Below, piece after piece: positions 19,929 through 28,888 of a stretch of DNA of 64,000 bases. The notes beneath the pieces are model-generated. The model saw nothing but the letters and a program-made list of their open reading frames with translations. It ran no database searches and was not told where the DNA came from. Source of the stretch: Novispirillum itersonii. GTDB taxonomy: Bacteria > Pseudomonadota > Alphaproteobacteria > Rhodospirillales > Rhodospirillaceae. The stretch spans positions 122,585-186,584 of the forward strand of contig NZ_JACIIX010000006.1 of assembly GCF_014205675.1 (NCBI RefSeq). Reading direction: 5' to 3'. Numbering within the stretch: position 1 is the first letter of the stretch; each line of letters begins with the position of its first letter. A program made the translations under genes and the position numbers.

Positions 19929-20846
19929 ATGCAGAGGCGTCATTTTCTGCGGGGGCTCGGGATATCCGTTCTGAGTGCCGGGGGACTCTGGCCGACCATC
20001 GCCTGCGCTGCCGGGCGGGGGGAGGAGATCCGGCTGTGGCAGGATGAGATTTCCGGCGGCGGCGGGCCGCTCGGGGGGCCGGTGGTCTCTGCAAAAGGGG
20101 CCTGGACCAGCATCCGTCAGCCGGTCCTCAGGGTTTTGTCGCCGTCCCGCCCCAATGGGCAGGCGGTGCTGATCGCGGCGGGCGGGGGATATACCCGGAT
20201 TGAGGTCGGGAAGGAAGCTGAGCCTGCGGCCCGCTGGCTGACGGCGCGGGGGTATACGGCCTACATTCTGATTTACCGTCTTCCCGGCGAAGGGTGGGCT
20301 GATGGCCCTGTGGCGCCGTTACAGGATGCTCTGCGGGCTTTGCAGGTGATCCGCCAGCGGCAAGCCCAGGTCAGTGTCCTCGGCTTTTCTGCCGGGGGGC
20401 ACCTTCTGGGGGTGGCCGCATTCCGGCCGGGGTTTCAGGTGCGGTCTCCACGGTCTGGCATCGCGATGGATCGGTCTCCTGTGAGTGGTGCGGCCTTGAT
20501 CTATCCGGTGGTGAGCCTGCTGCCGCCGAATACCCACACCTCGACGTACCGGCAGATTATCGGCCGAGGCGGACGGAGGGAGGAGGCAGAGCAATGGTCC
20601 TTACAGACCCATGTCACCGGGCAGGCCCCGCCGCTGTTTCTGGTGCAGGCAGAGGATGATGCTGTTGTCGCGCCGGAGAGCAGCCGTCTGCTGTCCGCAG
20701 CATATCAGGTGGCAGGGGTGCCGGTTGAAATGATCCGGTATCCAACGGGGGGGCATGGTTTTGCCATGGGGCGGGCAGGGGACCGGACGCAGGACTGGCC
20801 ACAGGCTTATGCGCATTGGCTGGAGGGGTTGCCCGGGGCAAGATGA
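19929..20846 (+). CDS. Tat-exported alpha/beta hydrolase (esterase-like)
   Basis: This 305-residue protein begins MQRRHFLRGLGISVL, a twin-arginine signal (RRHFLRG) followed by a hydrophobic stretch ending near ACAAG, so it is probably folded in the cytoplasm and exported. The alpha/beta-hydrolase nucleophile elbow is GFSAGGHL (about residue 153), with candidate acid Asp in VQAEDDAVV and catalytic His in YPTGGHGFAMG. It resembles secreted acetyl-xylan-esterase/xylanase-B-type hydrolases. The substrate cannot be told. It stands alone between the repeat pair and a terminator. Confidence 0.8.
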   Translation: MQRRHFLRGLGISVLSAGGLWPTIACAAGRGEEIRLWQDEISGGGGPLGGPVVSAKGAWTSIRQPVLRVLSPSRPNGQAVLIAAGGGYTRIEVGKEAEPAARWLTARGYTAYILIYRLPGEGWADGPVAPLQDALRALQVIRQRQAQVSVLGFSAGGHLLGVAAFRPGFQVRSPRSGIAMDRSPVSGAALIYPVVSLLPPNTHTSTYRQIIGRGGRREEAEQWSLQTHVTGQAPPLFLVQAEDDAVVAPESSRLLSAAYQVAGVPVEMIRYPTGGHGFAMGRAGDRTQDWPQAYAHWLEGLPGAR

Positions 20847-20854
20847 GGCAATGG

Positions 20855-20886
20855 AAAAAGGCGGAGCTTTGAGGCTCCGCCTTTTC
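20855..20886 (+). terminator. Rho-independent terminator after the Tat hydrolase
   Basis: AAAAGGCGGAGC at 20856-20867 and GCTCCGCCTTTT at 20874-20885 form a stem with a 6-nt loop and a T-run at the end. It sits about 10 bp after the gene. Confidence 0.85.
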
Positions 20887-21212
20887 TGTGCGCGATTTTC
20901 GCTGCACCCGGTCTTTGACCGCTGGCCTGTCTCCAGACCCGCCGCTTATGCGGCATTCCTCCCTAAACTCGGGCTGCCTGTGGTGGGGGCGATGAAGGAA
21001 TGTGGTGGCATCCTCATCAAGCCCAGCCACCTGTTCGGCCCTGCTGGTGACATGAAGATATGCGTGAAGGGTATCCTTGTCACGCGAAAAATGCATGGCT
21101 TATAAAAAATCGTGACTTTTTTATGACCAGATTGACCACAAAATGGGCGGAGTAGGCTTTCAGGCTGTCCCGTCTTATGATGGCTGTCAGAATAGAAACC
21201 GGCAGGTGACCC
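20887..21212. other. Gene-free stretch
   Basis: About 325 bp lie between the terminator and the next gene. I see no convincing ORF, RNA gene or repeat. The AT-richer part at 21090-21150 (aaaaaatcgtgacttttttatg) probably holds the promoter of the following gene, but no clear -35/-10 pair stands out. Confidence 0.5.
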
Positions 21213-21644
21213 ATGCGGAAGTGTTTGTTGTTGATGGTTGCGGCACCACTGGCTGTATCGGCCACCATGGCGATAGCAGCGGAGACCTATGTCGGCATCA
21301 GTCCTGCCGCCTGCCGGAAGGTGACGGTCGGCAGCACCAGCGCGGATGTTGATTATAAGCCGGGGGTGGACGTCAACGGCCGCGCCGTGGTTCCGGCAGA
21401 AGGGCCGGGGGGCGGGATTGACCCGTCCATGGGGCGGAAGATCCTCGACGTGATCCGGATCCCGATTTCCGTTGATCTGGCGAAGCGGATGGGGCTGGGA
21501 TCCAATGGCACGAGATTCGGCAGTGAAATTCCGCTGGGAGAAGTCACCCTGCGTGGCAATCAGGTGTATCTGGATGGGGCACCGCTGACCAACACGGAAC
21601 AGTCCCAGATCACGGAAGCCTGCCGCCGTGCCGGTTTCCGGTAA
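21213..21644 (+). CDS. Small secreted protein of unknown function
   Basis: This 143-residue protein has an N-terminal signal peptide (MRKCLLLMVAAPLAVSATMAIAAE, cleavage likely after AIA or AAE). The mature part of about 120 residues has two cysteines (AACRKV near the start and EACRRAGFR at the end) that could form a disulfide. It also contains RIPISVDLAKRMGL and a beta-rich GEVTLRGNQVYLDG. I do not recognise the family. It is monocistronic, with a terminator-like hairpin downstream shared with the convergent EAL gene. Confidence 0.65.
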   Translation: MRKCLLLMVAAPLAVSATMAIAAETYVGISPAACRKVTVGSTSADVDYKPGVDVNGRAVVPAEGPGGGIDPSMGRKILDVIRIPISVDLAKRMGLGSNGTRFGSEIPLGEVTLRGNQVYLDGAPLTNTEQSQITEACRRAGFR

Positions 21645-21660
21645 ACCGCCTGTCAGGCAG

Positions 21661-21692
21661 AGAAAAAGGCAGCGCCGGGGTGGGCGCTGCCT
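21661..21692 (-). terminator. Terminator shared by convergent genes
   Basis: AGGCAGCGCC at 21667-21676 and GGCGCTGCCT at 21683-21692 form a 10-bp stem. Read on the minus strand it is followed by TTTTTCT, so it mainly ends the EAL-domain gene; it may also stop the convergent plus-strand gene. Confidence 0.75.
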
Positions 21693-21718
21693 GTGCTGTC
21701 GGGGATAAGAAGGGCAGA

Positions 21719-23467
21719 TCAGTATCGGTTGACCATTGTCCGCTCCAGCCCACTGCGGTCGGGCAGGGGGGCGAGGCGGAAATTGAACACATCCGGCATC
21801 GGGCGCCCGAAGAAATAGCCTTGCCCGAAATGGACGCCGACGTCATTCAGCAGCCACATGGTACGGGCATCTTCGACCATTTCGCCGATGCTCTGGATGC
21901 CCATGTCAGTGGCCAGCTGGGCCATGGCCTTCAGGAAAGGGATGCCGTAGCGGGTGTTGAAGGCATCCCGGATGTAGCTGCCATCGATTTTGACGAAATC
22001 GACCTGTAGGGCCTTCAGGTACTGGAAGGCTGCGGCCCCGGCCCCGAAATCGTCGATGGAGATCTTGCAGCCGAAGGAGCGCAGCTTTTGCAGGATCCGG
22101 TTGGCGGCTTCCAGATCTTTCAGTTCGGCCGATTCCGTCACTTCAAACATCAGGCGCGGAAGAATTTCCCGGTTTTCCGCCAGCATCAGCAGCAGTTGCT
22201 GGACAAAGCCGTCATTACTCAGGGATTTCCCGGACAGATTGACGGCGATGGATGCCCGCGGTTGCAGCTTGCGGCTTTCCTTCAGCATGAAGATGGATTT
22301 GCGGACCACCATCAGGTCGAATTCGTTGACCACGCCAAATTCTTCGGCAAAGCCGATAAAGCGGGCGGGCAGGAACAGTTTGTCCCCCTGCACCATGCGG
22401 GCCAGCACTTCGTAATGGTGAACCCCCCAGCCTTTCAGATCGATGATCGGCTGGAGCACCAGAACAAAATTGTCTGATGTCAGGGTCTGGCGGAAGGCAT
22501 TGACCTTAGCCAGAGTTTCGTTGATCGCCTCGGTGTAGCTGTCCTTGATCGAGCGGATGGCGAAGTCTTCGCCGCCTTCCTCGACAAAGCGGTTGATGGT
22601 GTAGACCAGCGCCTTGGAGATATCTTCAGGGGTCAGACTGTCGGCGCTGAGGTCCAGCGTGGAGGCGTTGACCTTAATCCCTTCCCCGGCCGGATCGAAC
22701 AGGGCGGCGATCTCGGAAATGCGGGAGGTCACATGTTCGGGTTGCAGGTTTTTATCGTGGATAACGCCGTATTTGCCGTTTTCCAGCACCCCGACGGAAT
22801 TCCCGCCGACCGACCAGGCACGCAGGTAGGATTCAACGCCTTCAATAAACTGACCGACGGCTTCCGGATCGAGACGGTCCTTGATGGAGGCACCGTCAAA
22901 ATCGATCAGCGTCATCCGCACGTCTTCGCCGAAGCGTTCGGCATCTTCCAGACGCCGGGCGGCCAGACGGGCAAATTCATCACCGTTCTGCGGAATGGGT
23001 TCCGGGATGGTGGTCGGGGCCTGATCGCCTTTGGTCCCGCCGCCGTCGCGGCCAGTATAGTCGCCCCGCTGGGCGCGGCTGAGGGTCAGGAAGGTGGTGC
23101 CGGGGCGTTCAGGGAAGGTGATCCCGCTGAGGATGCCACGGAAGGGTTCGTTTTTGCGCAGGAAGTGCAGACGGGTCCGTTCCATGCGACCGGCATTCTG
23201 GATCCGGCGCATCAGCTCCTGTAGGGTGACGCGGTCCCCCGGGGCGACTAGTGCATCAATCTGCAACCCGACCAGCCGGTCACTGCTGACCCCAAGCAGG
23301 TGTTCCGCCGTACCGGCGGAATAGGTGATCCGGAATTCGGAATCCAGTTCCATCAGCACTTCAGCCCCGGCAAAGGCGAAGGCGATGAAACGGTCCCGTT
23401 GTTCTCTCAGGCGGGTAACCTGATCGATCGGCTGCGCCATCCTGTCTGTCATCCCCACAAACCGCAC
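21719..23467 (-). CDS. PAS-EAL domain protein, probable c-di-GMP phosphodiesterase
   Basis: This 582-residue soluble protein has an N-terminal PAS-like domain (about residues 25-130), a linker, a middle region of about 150 residues (160-310) that I do not recognise, and a C-terminal EAL domain (about 335-570). The EAL signature reads EVLARM. The other catalytic elements remain: NLSGKSL, FEVTESAEL, SIDDFGAG near residue 470, KIDGSYI and GEMVED. It therefore probably hydrolyses or at least binds c-di-GMP. No transmembrane segment is seen. The start is uncertain: GTG 23467 has a nearby GGGG, while ATG 23452 or 23440 would shorten it by 5 or 9 residues. Confidence 0.85.
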   Translation of the reverse strand: MRFVGMTDRMAQPIDQVTRLREQRDRFIAFAFAGAEVLMELDSEFRITYSAGTAEHLLGVSSDRLVGLQIDALVAPGDRVTLQELMRRIQNAGRMERTRLHFLRKNEPFRGILSGITFPERPGTTFLTLSRAQRGDYTGRDGGGTKGDQAPTTIPEPIPQNGDEFARLAARRLEDAERFGEDVRMTLIDFDGASIKDRLDPEAVGQFIEGVESYLRAWSVGGNSVGVLENGKYGVIHDKNLQPEHVTSRISEIAALFDPAGEGIKVNASTLDLSADSLTPEDISKALVYTINRFVEEGGEDFAIRSIKDSYTEAINETLAKVNAFRQTLTSDNFVLVLQPIIDLKGWGVHHYEVLARMVQGDKLFLPARFIGFAEEFGVVNEFDLMVVRKSIFMLKESRKLQPRASIAVNLSGKSLSNDGFVQQLLLMLAENREILPRLMFEVTESAELKDLEAANRILQKLRSFGCKISIDDFGAGAAAFQYLKALQVDFVKIDGSYIRDAFNTRYGIPFLKAMAQLATDMGIQSIGEMVEDARTMWLLNDVGVHFGQGYFFGRPMPDVFNFRLAPLPDRSGLERTMVNRY

Positions 23468-23585
23468 CCATACCCCGACAGTGTACCGGGTTATTCACGC
23501 ATTCAAAACAGTCTGCACGATAGCGGCGGGAAGAATAATGGCGCAATGATACGGATGGACTACGCTGTCTAAGGCGAAAGTCGCG

Positions 23586-24557
23586 TCACAGGGCGTTTGA
23601 CGGTAAGCGGTTGAGAAGAATTGACTGTATACTGTCGATGACGCTGTTTCCCATGGCGGTCCGGGTTTGCAGGGTGGCGCTGCCCAGATGGGGCAGCAGG
23701 AAGGTGTTGCACAGCTCCCGGTAGTCCGGATGGATATCGGGCTCACCGGCAAAGACATCCAGACCGGCGGCGGCAATACGCCCGCTGCGCAGGGCGGCGA
23801 TCAGGTCCGTATCGTTGACGATGGCCCCCCGCGCCGTATTGATGACAATGGCCCCATCGGGCAGCAGGGCGAGCCGCTGTGCATTCAGGAACCCGGTGGT
23901 TTCCGGCGTTGCCGGACAATGCAGGGACAGCACGTCGGAGACCCGCAGCAGGCTGTCGGCGTCGGCATGGAAAATAGCGCCCTGTTCCTGCTCTGCGCTC
24001 AGCTGGGTGCGGTTGTGGTAGTGAATTTCCATGCCAAAAGCCCGGGCCCGCTGGGCGACGGCCTGCCCGATCCGCCCCATGCCGAGAATGCCCAGCCGCC
24101 GCCCGCCGATGTGGGTGCCCATCAGGTGGGTTGGCCGCCAGCCGGTCCAGCTGTCGGTGCGGATCTCCCGCTCCCCTTCTGAAGCCCGGCGGGCCGCCCC
24201 AAGGATCAGCAGCAGCGCAATATCGGCGGTGGCGTCCGTCAGGACACCGGGGGTGTTGGTGACGGTGATGCCCCGCGCCCGCGCTGCCTCAACATCAATA
24301 TGTTCATAACCGACCGAGAAGGTGGCAATCAGCTTCAGGCTGTCGGGCAGGGTGGCGATGATGTCGGCGCTGATGCGGTCGGTCGGGGTCACCACCAGAA
24401 CAGTGGCCCCGTGCTGGCGACAGCGCTCCGCCAGCGTGGCAGCGGGGAGAGGGAGATCCCCGGGATTGGCGATGACGGTGCACAGGCTTTCCAGCGCCTG
24501 TTCGGTCGGGGCAGGCAGCCGACGGCTACAGACGGCGAGCGGGCGGGACGACGTCAT
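23586..24557 (-). CDS. D-isomer-specific 2-hydroxyacid dehydrogenase
   Basis: This 323-residue NAD(P)-dependent oxidoreductase resembles glyoxylate/hydroxypyruvate reductases. It has the Rossmann motif LGILGMGRIGQAVAQ near residue 158 and the catalytic triad: Arg in NTARGAIVND, Glu in VFAGEPDIHP and His in LLPHLGSAT. The substrate-side segment SVGYEHIDVEAARARGI is typical. Its start overlaps the stop of the M20 hydrolase gene in an ATGA junction, so the two form an operon. Together they could turn an N-acyl amino acid or similar compound into a hydroxy or keto acid, but this is inference. Confidence 0.92.
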   Translation of the reverse strand: MTSSRPLAVCSRRLPAPTEQALESLCTVIANPGDLPLPAATLAERCRQHGATVLVVTPTDRISADIIATLPDSLKLIATFSVGYEHIDVEAARARGITVTNTPGVLTDATADIALLLILGAARRASEGEREIRTDSWTGWRPTHLMGTHIGGRRLGILGMGRIGQAVAQRARAFGMEIHYHNRTQLSAEQEQGAIFHADADSLLRVSDVLSLHCPATPETTGFLNAQRLALLPDGAIVINTARGAIVNDTDLIAALRSGRIAAAGLDVFAGEPDIHPDYRELCNTFLLPHLGSATLQTRTAMGNSVIDSIQSILLNRLPSNAL

Positions 24558-25726
24558 CGCGGCAGGGCCTTTTCCACCACCCGCACGAACAGGCTGGCGC
24601 CGCCGGACAGGATTTCATCATTGAAGTCATAGAACGGGTTATGCAGGCCACTGCAACCGTGCGGTCCGCCATGGCCGTTGCCGATGTAGGCATAACAGCC
24701 GGGAACCTGCTGAAGGTAATAGCTGAAATCTTCCGAGAACATCGCCTGAGACTGCACCTGTACCCGGTCCGGCCCGAACACATCGACGGCGGCGTCGCGC
24801 ACCAGTGCCGCCGGTTCGTCCCAGTTAACGGTCGCCGGATAGCCGATGATGTACTTGACCTCGACCTCAACGGCATAGGTGGCGGCGATCCCGGCGGCAA
24901 TCTCCCGCATGCGGGCTTCTGTGGCGGTGCCGACGGCGCTGTCGAAATGACGGACGGTTCCGGCGATCCACGCACTGTCGGGAATAACGTTTCCGGTGTC
25001 CCCGGCGTGGAACTGCGTCACCGAGACCACCAGCGTGTCGGTCGGTTTGGTATTGCGGGAGGTGATGGTCTGTAGGGCGCTGACCAGCGCCGAGGTCGCG
25101 ACAATCGGGTCCCGCACCAGATGCGGGGCGGCGGCATGGCCACCATGGCCGGTGACGGTGATGGTGAAGCGGTCTGCGGCGGCCATCACCGGGCCGGGGG
25201 CGACGGCAAAGGCCCCGGCATCAATGCCCGGCATGTTGTGCATGCCGTAGATGGCCTGAACCGGCCAGCGGGTGAACAGGCCATCCTCAATCATCGCCTT
25301 GGCCCCGGCTTTCCCTTCCTCGGCGGGCTGGAACACCAGCACCACACTGCCACGGAACGGCCGTTCCTCGCACAGATAGCGGGCGGCGCCCAGCAGCATG
25401 GCGGTGTGGCCATCATGGCCGCAGGCATGCATCTTGCCGGAATGGCGCGACTTATAGGGGCGGTCTTCGGCCAGTTCCTCAATCGGCAGCGCGTCCATAT
25501 CCGCCCGGAGGGCGATGGACGGCCCGTCACCGGCATGGATGACACCGACCACCCCGGTGCCGCCGACCCCTTCGGTCACCTCATCCACACCGAATTCCCG
25601 CAACAGGGCGGCAACCCGGGCGGCGGTCCGGTGCTCTTCATAGGCCAGCTCCGGGTGCTGGTGAATATCGTGCCGCCACGCGGCCATATCCTGACTGAAA
25701 TCGGCGATACGGTTGATAACGGCCAT
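24554..25726 (-). CDS. M20-family amidohydrolase (hippurate-hydrolase type)
   Basis: This 390-residue zinc amidohydrolase of the M20D family includes hippurate, N-acyl-amino-acid and indole-acetyl-amino-acid hydrolases. Metal ligands are visible in MHACGHDGHTAMLLG near residue 97, in FQPAEEGKAGAKAMIEDG near 130, in YGMHNMPG and near the C-terminus in GLHNPFYDFND. The dimerisation lid domain (about 180-300) is present. A purine-rich ribosome site (ctcat preceded by gaggag-type bases on the minus strand) supports ATG 25726. The substrate is unknown. Confidence 0.92.
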   Translation of the reverse strand: MAVINRIADFSQDMAAWRHDIHQHPELAYEEHRTAARVAALLREFGVDEVTEGVGGTGVVGVIHAGDGPSIALRADMDALPIEELAEDRPYKSRHSGKMHACGHDGHTAMLLGAARYLCEERPFRGSVVLVFQPAEEGKAGAKAMIEDGLFTRWPVQAIYGMHNMPGIDAGAFAVAPGPVMAAADRFTITVTGHGGHAAAPHLVRDPIVATSALVSALQTITSRNTKPTDTLVVSVTQFHAGDTGNVIPDSAWIAGTVRHFDSAVGTATEARMREIAAGIAATYAVEVEVKYIIGYPATVNWDEPAALVRDAAVDVFGPDRVQVQSQAMFSEDFSYYLQQVPGCYAYIGNGHGGPHGCSGLHNPFYDFNDEILSGGASLFVRVVEKALPR

Positions 25727-25860
25727 GAGGAGAGTCCCGAAAACAAAAATATCAAAAAATAAAGGGGTTTACGGCATTCCGTTTATCCCGGTTAGACTGT
25801 AAATGTGGGGTTGGAAAAGCGCAAAGTCAAAAAAGTTTCATTCGCACAGGGTGCCCCGGC
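25727..25860. promoter_or_regulatory. AT-rich divergent promoter region
   Basis: These 134 bp separate the divergent M20 and MFS genes and are markedly AT-richer than their surroundings (runs of A at 25741-25765 and 25825-25835). They must hold both promoters. TTTACG at 25768-25773 with TAGACT at 25793-25798 is a possible but over-spaced pair for the MFS gene. Confidence 0.45.
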
Positions 25861-27156
25861 ATGGCCCTTTCCTCTCAGACCGCTCCGGCCTCCTCTCCGC
25901 AAGGGGGTCCGTCGCCATGGCTGGTGCTGGCGGTGACGACGGCCATGCAGTCGCTGATCTCCGGGGCGGCCCTGACGCCACCGGTTTTCGCGACGGAAGC
26001 GGCTGCGGAGATCGGCTTCAATCCGGCCTTCGTCGGCTTTTATACGTCTCTGGTGTATCTGGGGGCGATGCTGGCGACGGTGGTGTCCGGTGCGGTTGTC
26101 GCCACGGTCGGGGCGATGCGGGTCAGCCAGATCTGTCTGCTGCTGTGCGGGGCCGGGCTGTGCGGGGCCGGGCTGTGCGGGCTGGCCTCAGGTTTTCTGG
26201 TCCCGGCCCTGTTTTCGGCGCTGATCATCGGGTTTGGCTATGGTCCGGCGACACCGGCCAGTTCCCACATGCTGGCCCGGACCACGCCGCCACATCAGCG
26301 TGGCCTGATCTTCTCCATCAAGCAGACCGGGGTTCCGCTGGGGGGTGTTCTCGCCGGGGCTGCCGTGCCCTGGCTTGTCCTGACGTTTGGCTGGCAGGGG
26401 GCTGCCGGGGCTGTTGGCGGGGCGGCACTGCTGATGTCCCTGCTGGTGCAGCCGCTGCGCCCGGCTTTGGATGCTGACCGTCTTGTCCCCCGGCGGAAGG
26501 TGGGGGCCAGCGGATGGGCCGTGCCGTTCCTGTTGGTCTGGGGGCGGCGGAACCTGAGGCTGATGGCGCTGTCTTCCTTTTGTTTTGCGGCGGTCCAGCT
26601 GTCTTTTTCCGCCTATCTGGTGACCTATCTGGTCAGTCATCTGGGGTATTCTCTGGTCAGGGCCGGGGTGGTTTTTGCGGTGGCGCAGGTGGCGGGCAGC
26701 ATCGGGCGGGTTGTGTGGGGAATCCTCGCTGACCGTTGGCTCGGGGCCCGAAAAATGCTAACAATTTTATCTATTGTGATGGCCGTCACAGCGTCAGGGT
26801 GTGCTTTCTTTTCCAGTGAGTGGCCTGTTTTTGCCATTCTTTCCGTGGTGGTGATCCTGGGGGCATCGGCGATCGGCTGGAATGGGGTTTTTCTGGCAGA
26901 AGTGGCCCACGCCGCCGGACCTGCTGATGCAGGGAAAGCAACGGGCGGGGCTCTCGCCTTTACCTATGCCGGTGTTGTGCTGGGGCCTTCCCTGTTCGGG
27001 GTGGCTGTCAGCGCTTCCGGCGGTTACGGCGCTGCTTTTCTGTGCAGCGCGGTGGTCGCGATACTTGGAGGGGGATGCGTGTTGATGGTACGGTCCGGGC
27101 AGGATGCCAGTGGCAGGGACGCCGCCGGTGCAGACAACAATGGCAGGGCAGGCTGA
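25861..27156 (+). CDS. MFS transporter
   Basis: This 431-residue major-facilitator protein has about 12 hydrophobic helices and the typical loop 2-3 and 8-9 positive motifs (GRVVWGILADRWLGARK). Helix 4-5 carries GFGYGPATPASSHML and IKQTGVPLGGVLAG, a pattern of the CynX/NNP-like and oxalate/formate-like families. Substrate cannot be assigned. An in-frame 15-bp tandem repeat encodes LCGAGLCGAGLCG inside the third helix. A SAM-hydrolase gene starts 6 bp downstream, suggesting an operon. Confidence 0.88.
   Translation: MALSSQTAPASSPQGGPSPWLVLAVTTAMQSLISGAALTPPVFATEAAAEIGFNPAFVGFYTSLVYLGAMLATVVSGAVVATVGAMRVSQICLLLCGAGLCGAGLCGLASGFLVPALFSALIIGFGYGPATPASSHMLARTTPPHQRGLIFSIKQTGVPLGGVLAGAAVPWLVLTFGWQGAAGAVGGAALLMSLLVQPLRPALDADRLVPRRKVGASGWAVPFLLVWGRRNLRLMALSSFCFAAVQLSFSAYLVTYLVSHLGYSLVRAGVVFAVAQVAGSIGRVVWGILADRWLGARKMLTILSIVMAVTASGCAFFSSEWPVFAILSVVVILGASAIGWNGVFLAEVAHAAGPADAGKATGGALAFTYAGVVLGPSLFGVAVSASGGYGAAFLCSAVVAILGGGCVLMVRSGQDASGRDAAGADNNGRAG
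26143..26181. repeat. In-frame 15-bp tandem repeat inside MFS gene
   Basis: The unit ctgtgcggggccggg occurs twice in a row (26143-26157, 26158-26172), followed by nine further matching bases. Being a multiple of three, copy-number change would lengthen or shorten a membrane helix by five residues without a frameshift. Confidence 0.8.
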
Positions 27157-27162
27157 TACGCG

Positions 27163-27918
27163 ATGATGCTGGTTCTGAGCACCGACTTTGGTCTGGAAGG
27201 CCCCTATCTGGGGCAGGTCCGCGCGGTTCTGGCGGCCAAGGCTCCCGGGATTCCGGTGATTGATCTGTTTGCCGATCTGCCCACCTACCAGCCGCGGGCT
27301 GCCAGTTTTCTGCTTCCGGCCTATACCCGGACGCCGTTCCCGATCGGGACCGTGCATGTCTGCGTGGTGGATCCCGGCGTGGGGACGGAACGGCGGGCGG
27401 TGATTGCCCGTGTGGACGGGCGTTGGTACGTGGCCCCTGATAACGGGCTGCTGCACGCGGTGGTGGCCACCGGTCAGCGGGCTGAGGCATGGGAAGTGCT
27501 GTGGCGCCCGGATCAGGCCAGCGCCACCTTCCATGGCCGCGATATTTTTGCGCCGGTTGCGGCGGCGCTGGCCTGCGGGGTGAAGCCGGGGCAGACCGCG
27601 CCGCTACAGGTGAAGGAAATTCCGGCGCAGGATCTGTGTCGGCCTGATTGGTCAACCAGCCTTGCCGAGGTCATTTACTTTGACCGTTTCGGCAATGCGA
27701 TGACCGGCCTGCGGGGGGATGCCTGCCCGGCAGACCGCCTGCTGACGGTGCGTGGCCGGTCTTTGCCCTATGCGCGGACCTTCGGTCTGGTCGGTCCGGG
27801 GCAGCCGTTCTGGTATGTTAATTCCAACGGGCTGGTGGAGATTGCGGTCAACGGCGGTTCCGCCCAGAATTTGCTGGGTCTTGTCGTCGGCGACCGTATT
27901 AATTGGAAGCCTGCATAA
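27163..27918 (+). CDS. SAM hydroxide adenosyltransferase (DUF62 family)
   Basis: This 251-residue protein matches the S-adenosylmethionine hydrolase/halogenase superfamily: LSTDFGLEGPYLGQVRAV at the N-terminus, VVDPGVGTERRAV, VAPDNGLLHAVV, FHGRDIFAPVAAALACG, and a C-terminal FGNAMTGL plus YVNSNGLVEIAVNGGSA. Characterised members without the halogenase insert split SAM into adenosine and methionine using water. ATG 27163 or 27166 can both serve. It follows an MFS transporter by 6 bp, which might export a product or import a precursor; that link is inference. Confidence 0.9.
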   Translation: MMLVLSTDFGLEGPYLGQVRAVLAAKAPGIPVIDLFADLPTYQPRAASFLLPAYTRTPFPIGTVHVCVVDPGVGTERRAVIARVDGRWYVAPDNGLLHAVVATGQRAEAWEVLWRPDQASATFHGRDIFAPVAAALACGVKPGQTAPLQVKEIPAQDLCRPDWSTSLAEVIYFDRFGNAMTGLRGDACPADRLLTVRGRSLPYARTFGLVGPGQPFWYVNSNGLVEIAVNGGSAQNLLGLVVGDRINWKPA

Positions 27919-28022
27919 AATTTGATATGAGTTTTCGTTCAGTTTCTGAATGATTATAGAGAGCGGTATCGTGCTGTACATGGGTCGGGGCGGGACGCCT
28001 GTTCAGGTTCGGGGTAGGTAAG

Positions 28023-28847
28023 ATGGGATTTAAGGTCAAGTTCTGGGGAGTCCGCGGCAGCATTGCCTGCCCTTCGCCCAATCACGTGGTGTATGGGGGC
28101 AATACCTCCTGCATTGAAGTGACGGCTGGCGACCAGCACCTGATCCTTGATGCCGGAACGGGGATCCGTGGTCTTGGGCATGAGTTTGCGCGGAAGGGCC
28201 TGAACAGCAGCTCTCTTCTGCTGACCCATACCCATTGGGATCACATCAACGGATTTCCGTTTTTTGCCCCGATCTTTGGCCCGGAAATGACGCTGGATAT
28301 CTATGCCGGTCATCTGGCGGACTGTGGCGGAATCCAGCAGGTTTTTGCCAGCCAGATGGCGACCCCGATGTTTCCGGTGCCGCTGGAAGCCCTTCAGGCC
28401 ACAATCCGTTTCGTTGATTTCCATGCCGGGGAAACCCTGCGCTTTGGCGATGACGTGGTGGTGCAGACGGCCCCGCTGAATCATCCCAATGGCGCCACCG
28501 GGTACCGGATTAACCATGATGGCCTGTCCGTGTGTTTCATCACCGATACCGAGCACGTGCCGGGGCGGCCGGACCAACGGATCCTTGACCTGATTGAAGG
28601 GGCGGATCTGGTCATTTATGACAGCACCTATACGGATGACGAGTTTCCCGCCAAGGTCGGCTGGGGGCATTCCACCTGGCAGGAAGGGGTCCGGCTGTGC
28701 CGGGCGGCCAATGTCCGGCGGCTGGCGATCTTTCATCATGACCCGGACCATGATGATGAGTTCATGGAACGGCTTGAGGATCAGGCCCGCCGTATGTGGG
28801 ATGGTGCCCTGATTGCCCGGGATAACATGGAACTGACACTGGGCTGA
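28023..28847 (+). CDS. Metallo-beta-lactamase-fold hydrolase
   Basis: This 274-residue protein opens with VKFWGVRGSIACPSP and GGNTSCIEV, then carries the metal motif THTHWDHINGFPFF (about residues 68-81). Further ligands lie in FITDTEH, YDSTYTDDEF, GWGHSTW and IFHHDPDHDDEFM. This pattern fits the PhnP/cyclic-phosphodiesterase-like MBL group. The substrate is unknown. A ribosome site (ggggtaggtaag) precedes the ATG. It is a single gene with its own terminator. Confidence 0.85.
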   Translation: MGFKVKFWGVRGSIACPSPNHVVYGGNTSCIEVTAGDQHLILDAGTGIRGLGHEFARKGLNSSSLLLTHTHWDHINGFPFFAPIFGPEMTLDIYAGHLADCGGIQQVFASQMATPMFPVPLEALQATIRFVDFHAGETLRFGDDVVVQTAPLNHPNGATGYRINHDGLSVCFITDTEHVPGRPDQRILDLIEGADLVIYDSTYTDDEFPAKVGWGHSTWQEGVRLCRAANVRRLAIFHHDPDHDDEFMERLEDQARRMWDGALIARDNMELTLG

Positions 28848-28888
28848 CCGCACCGGGATTCACCCCACCGGGATCCGCCGGAGACAAC

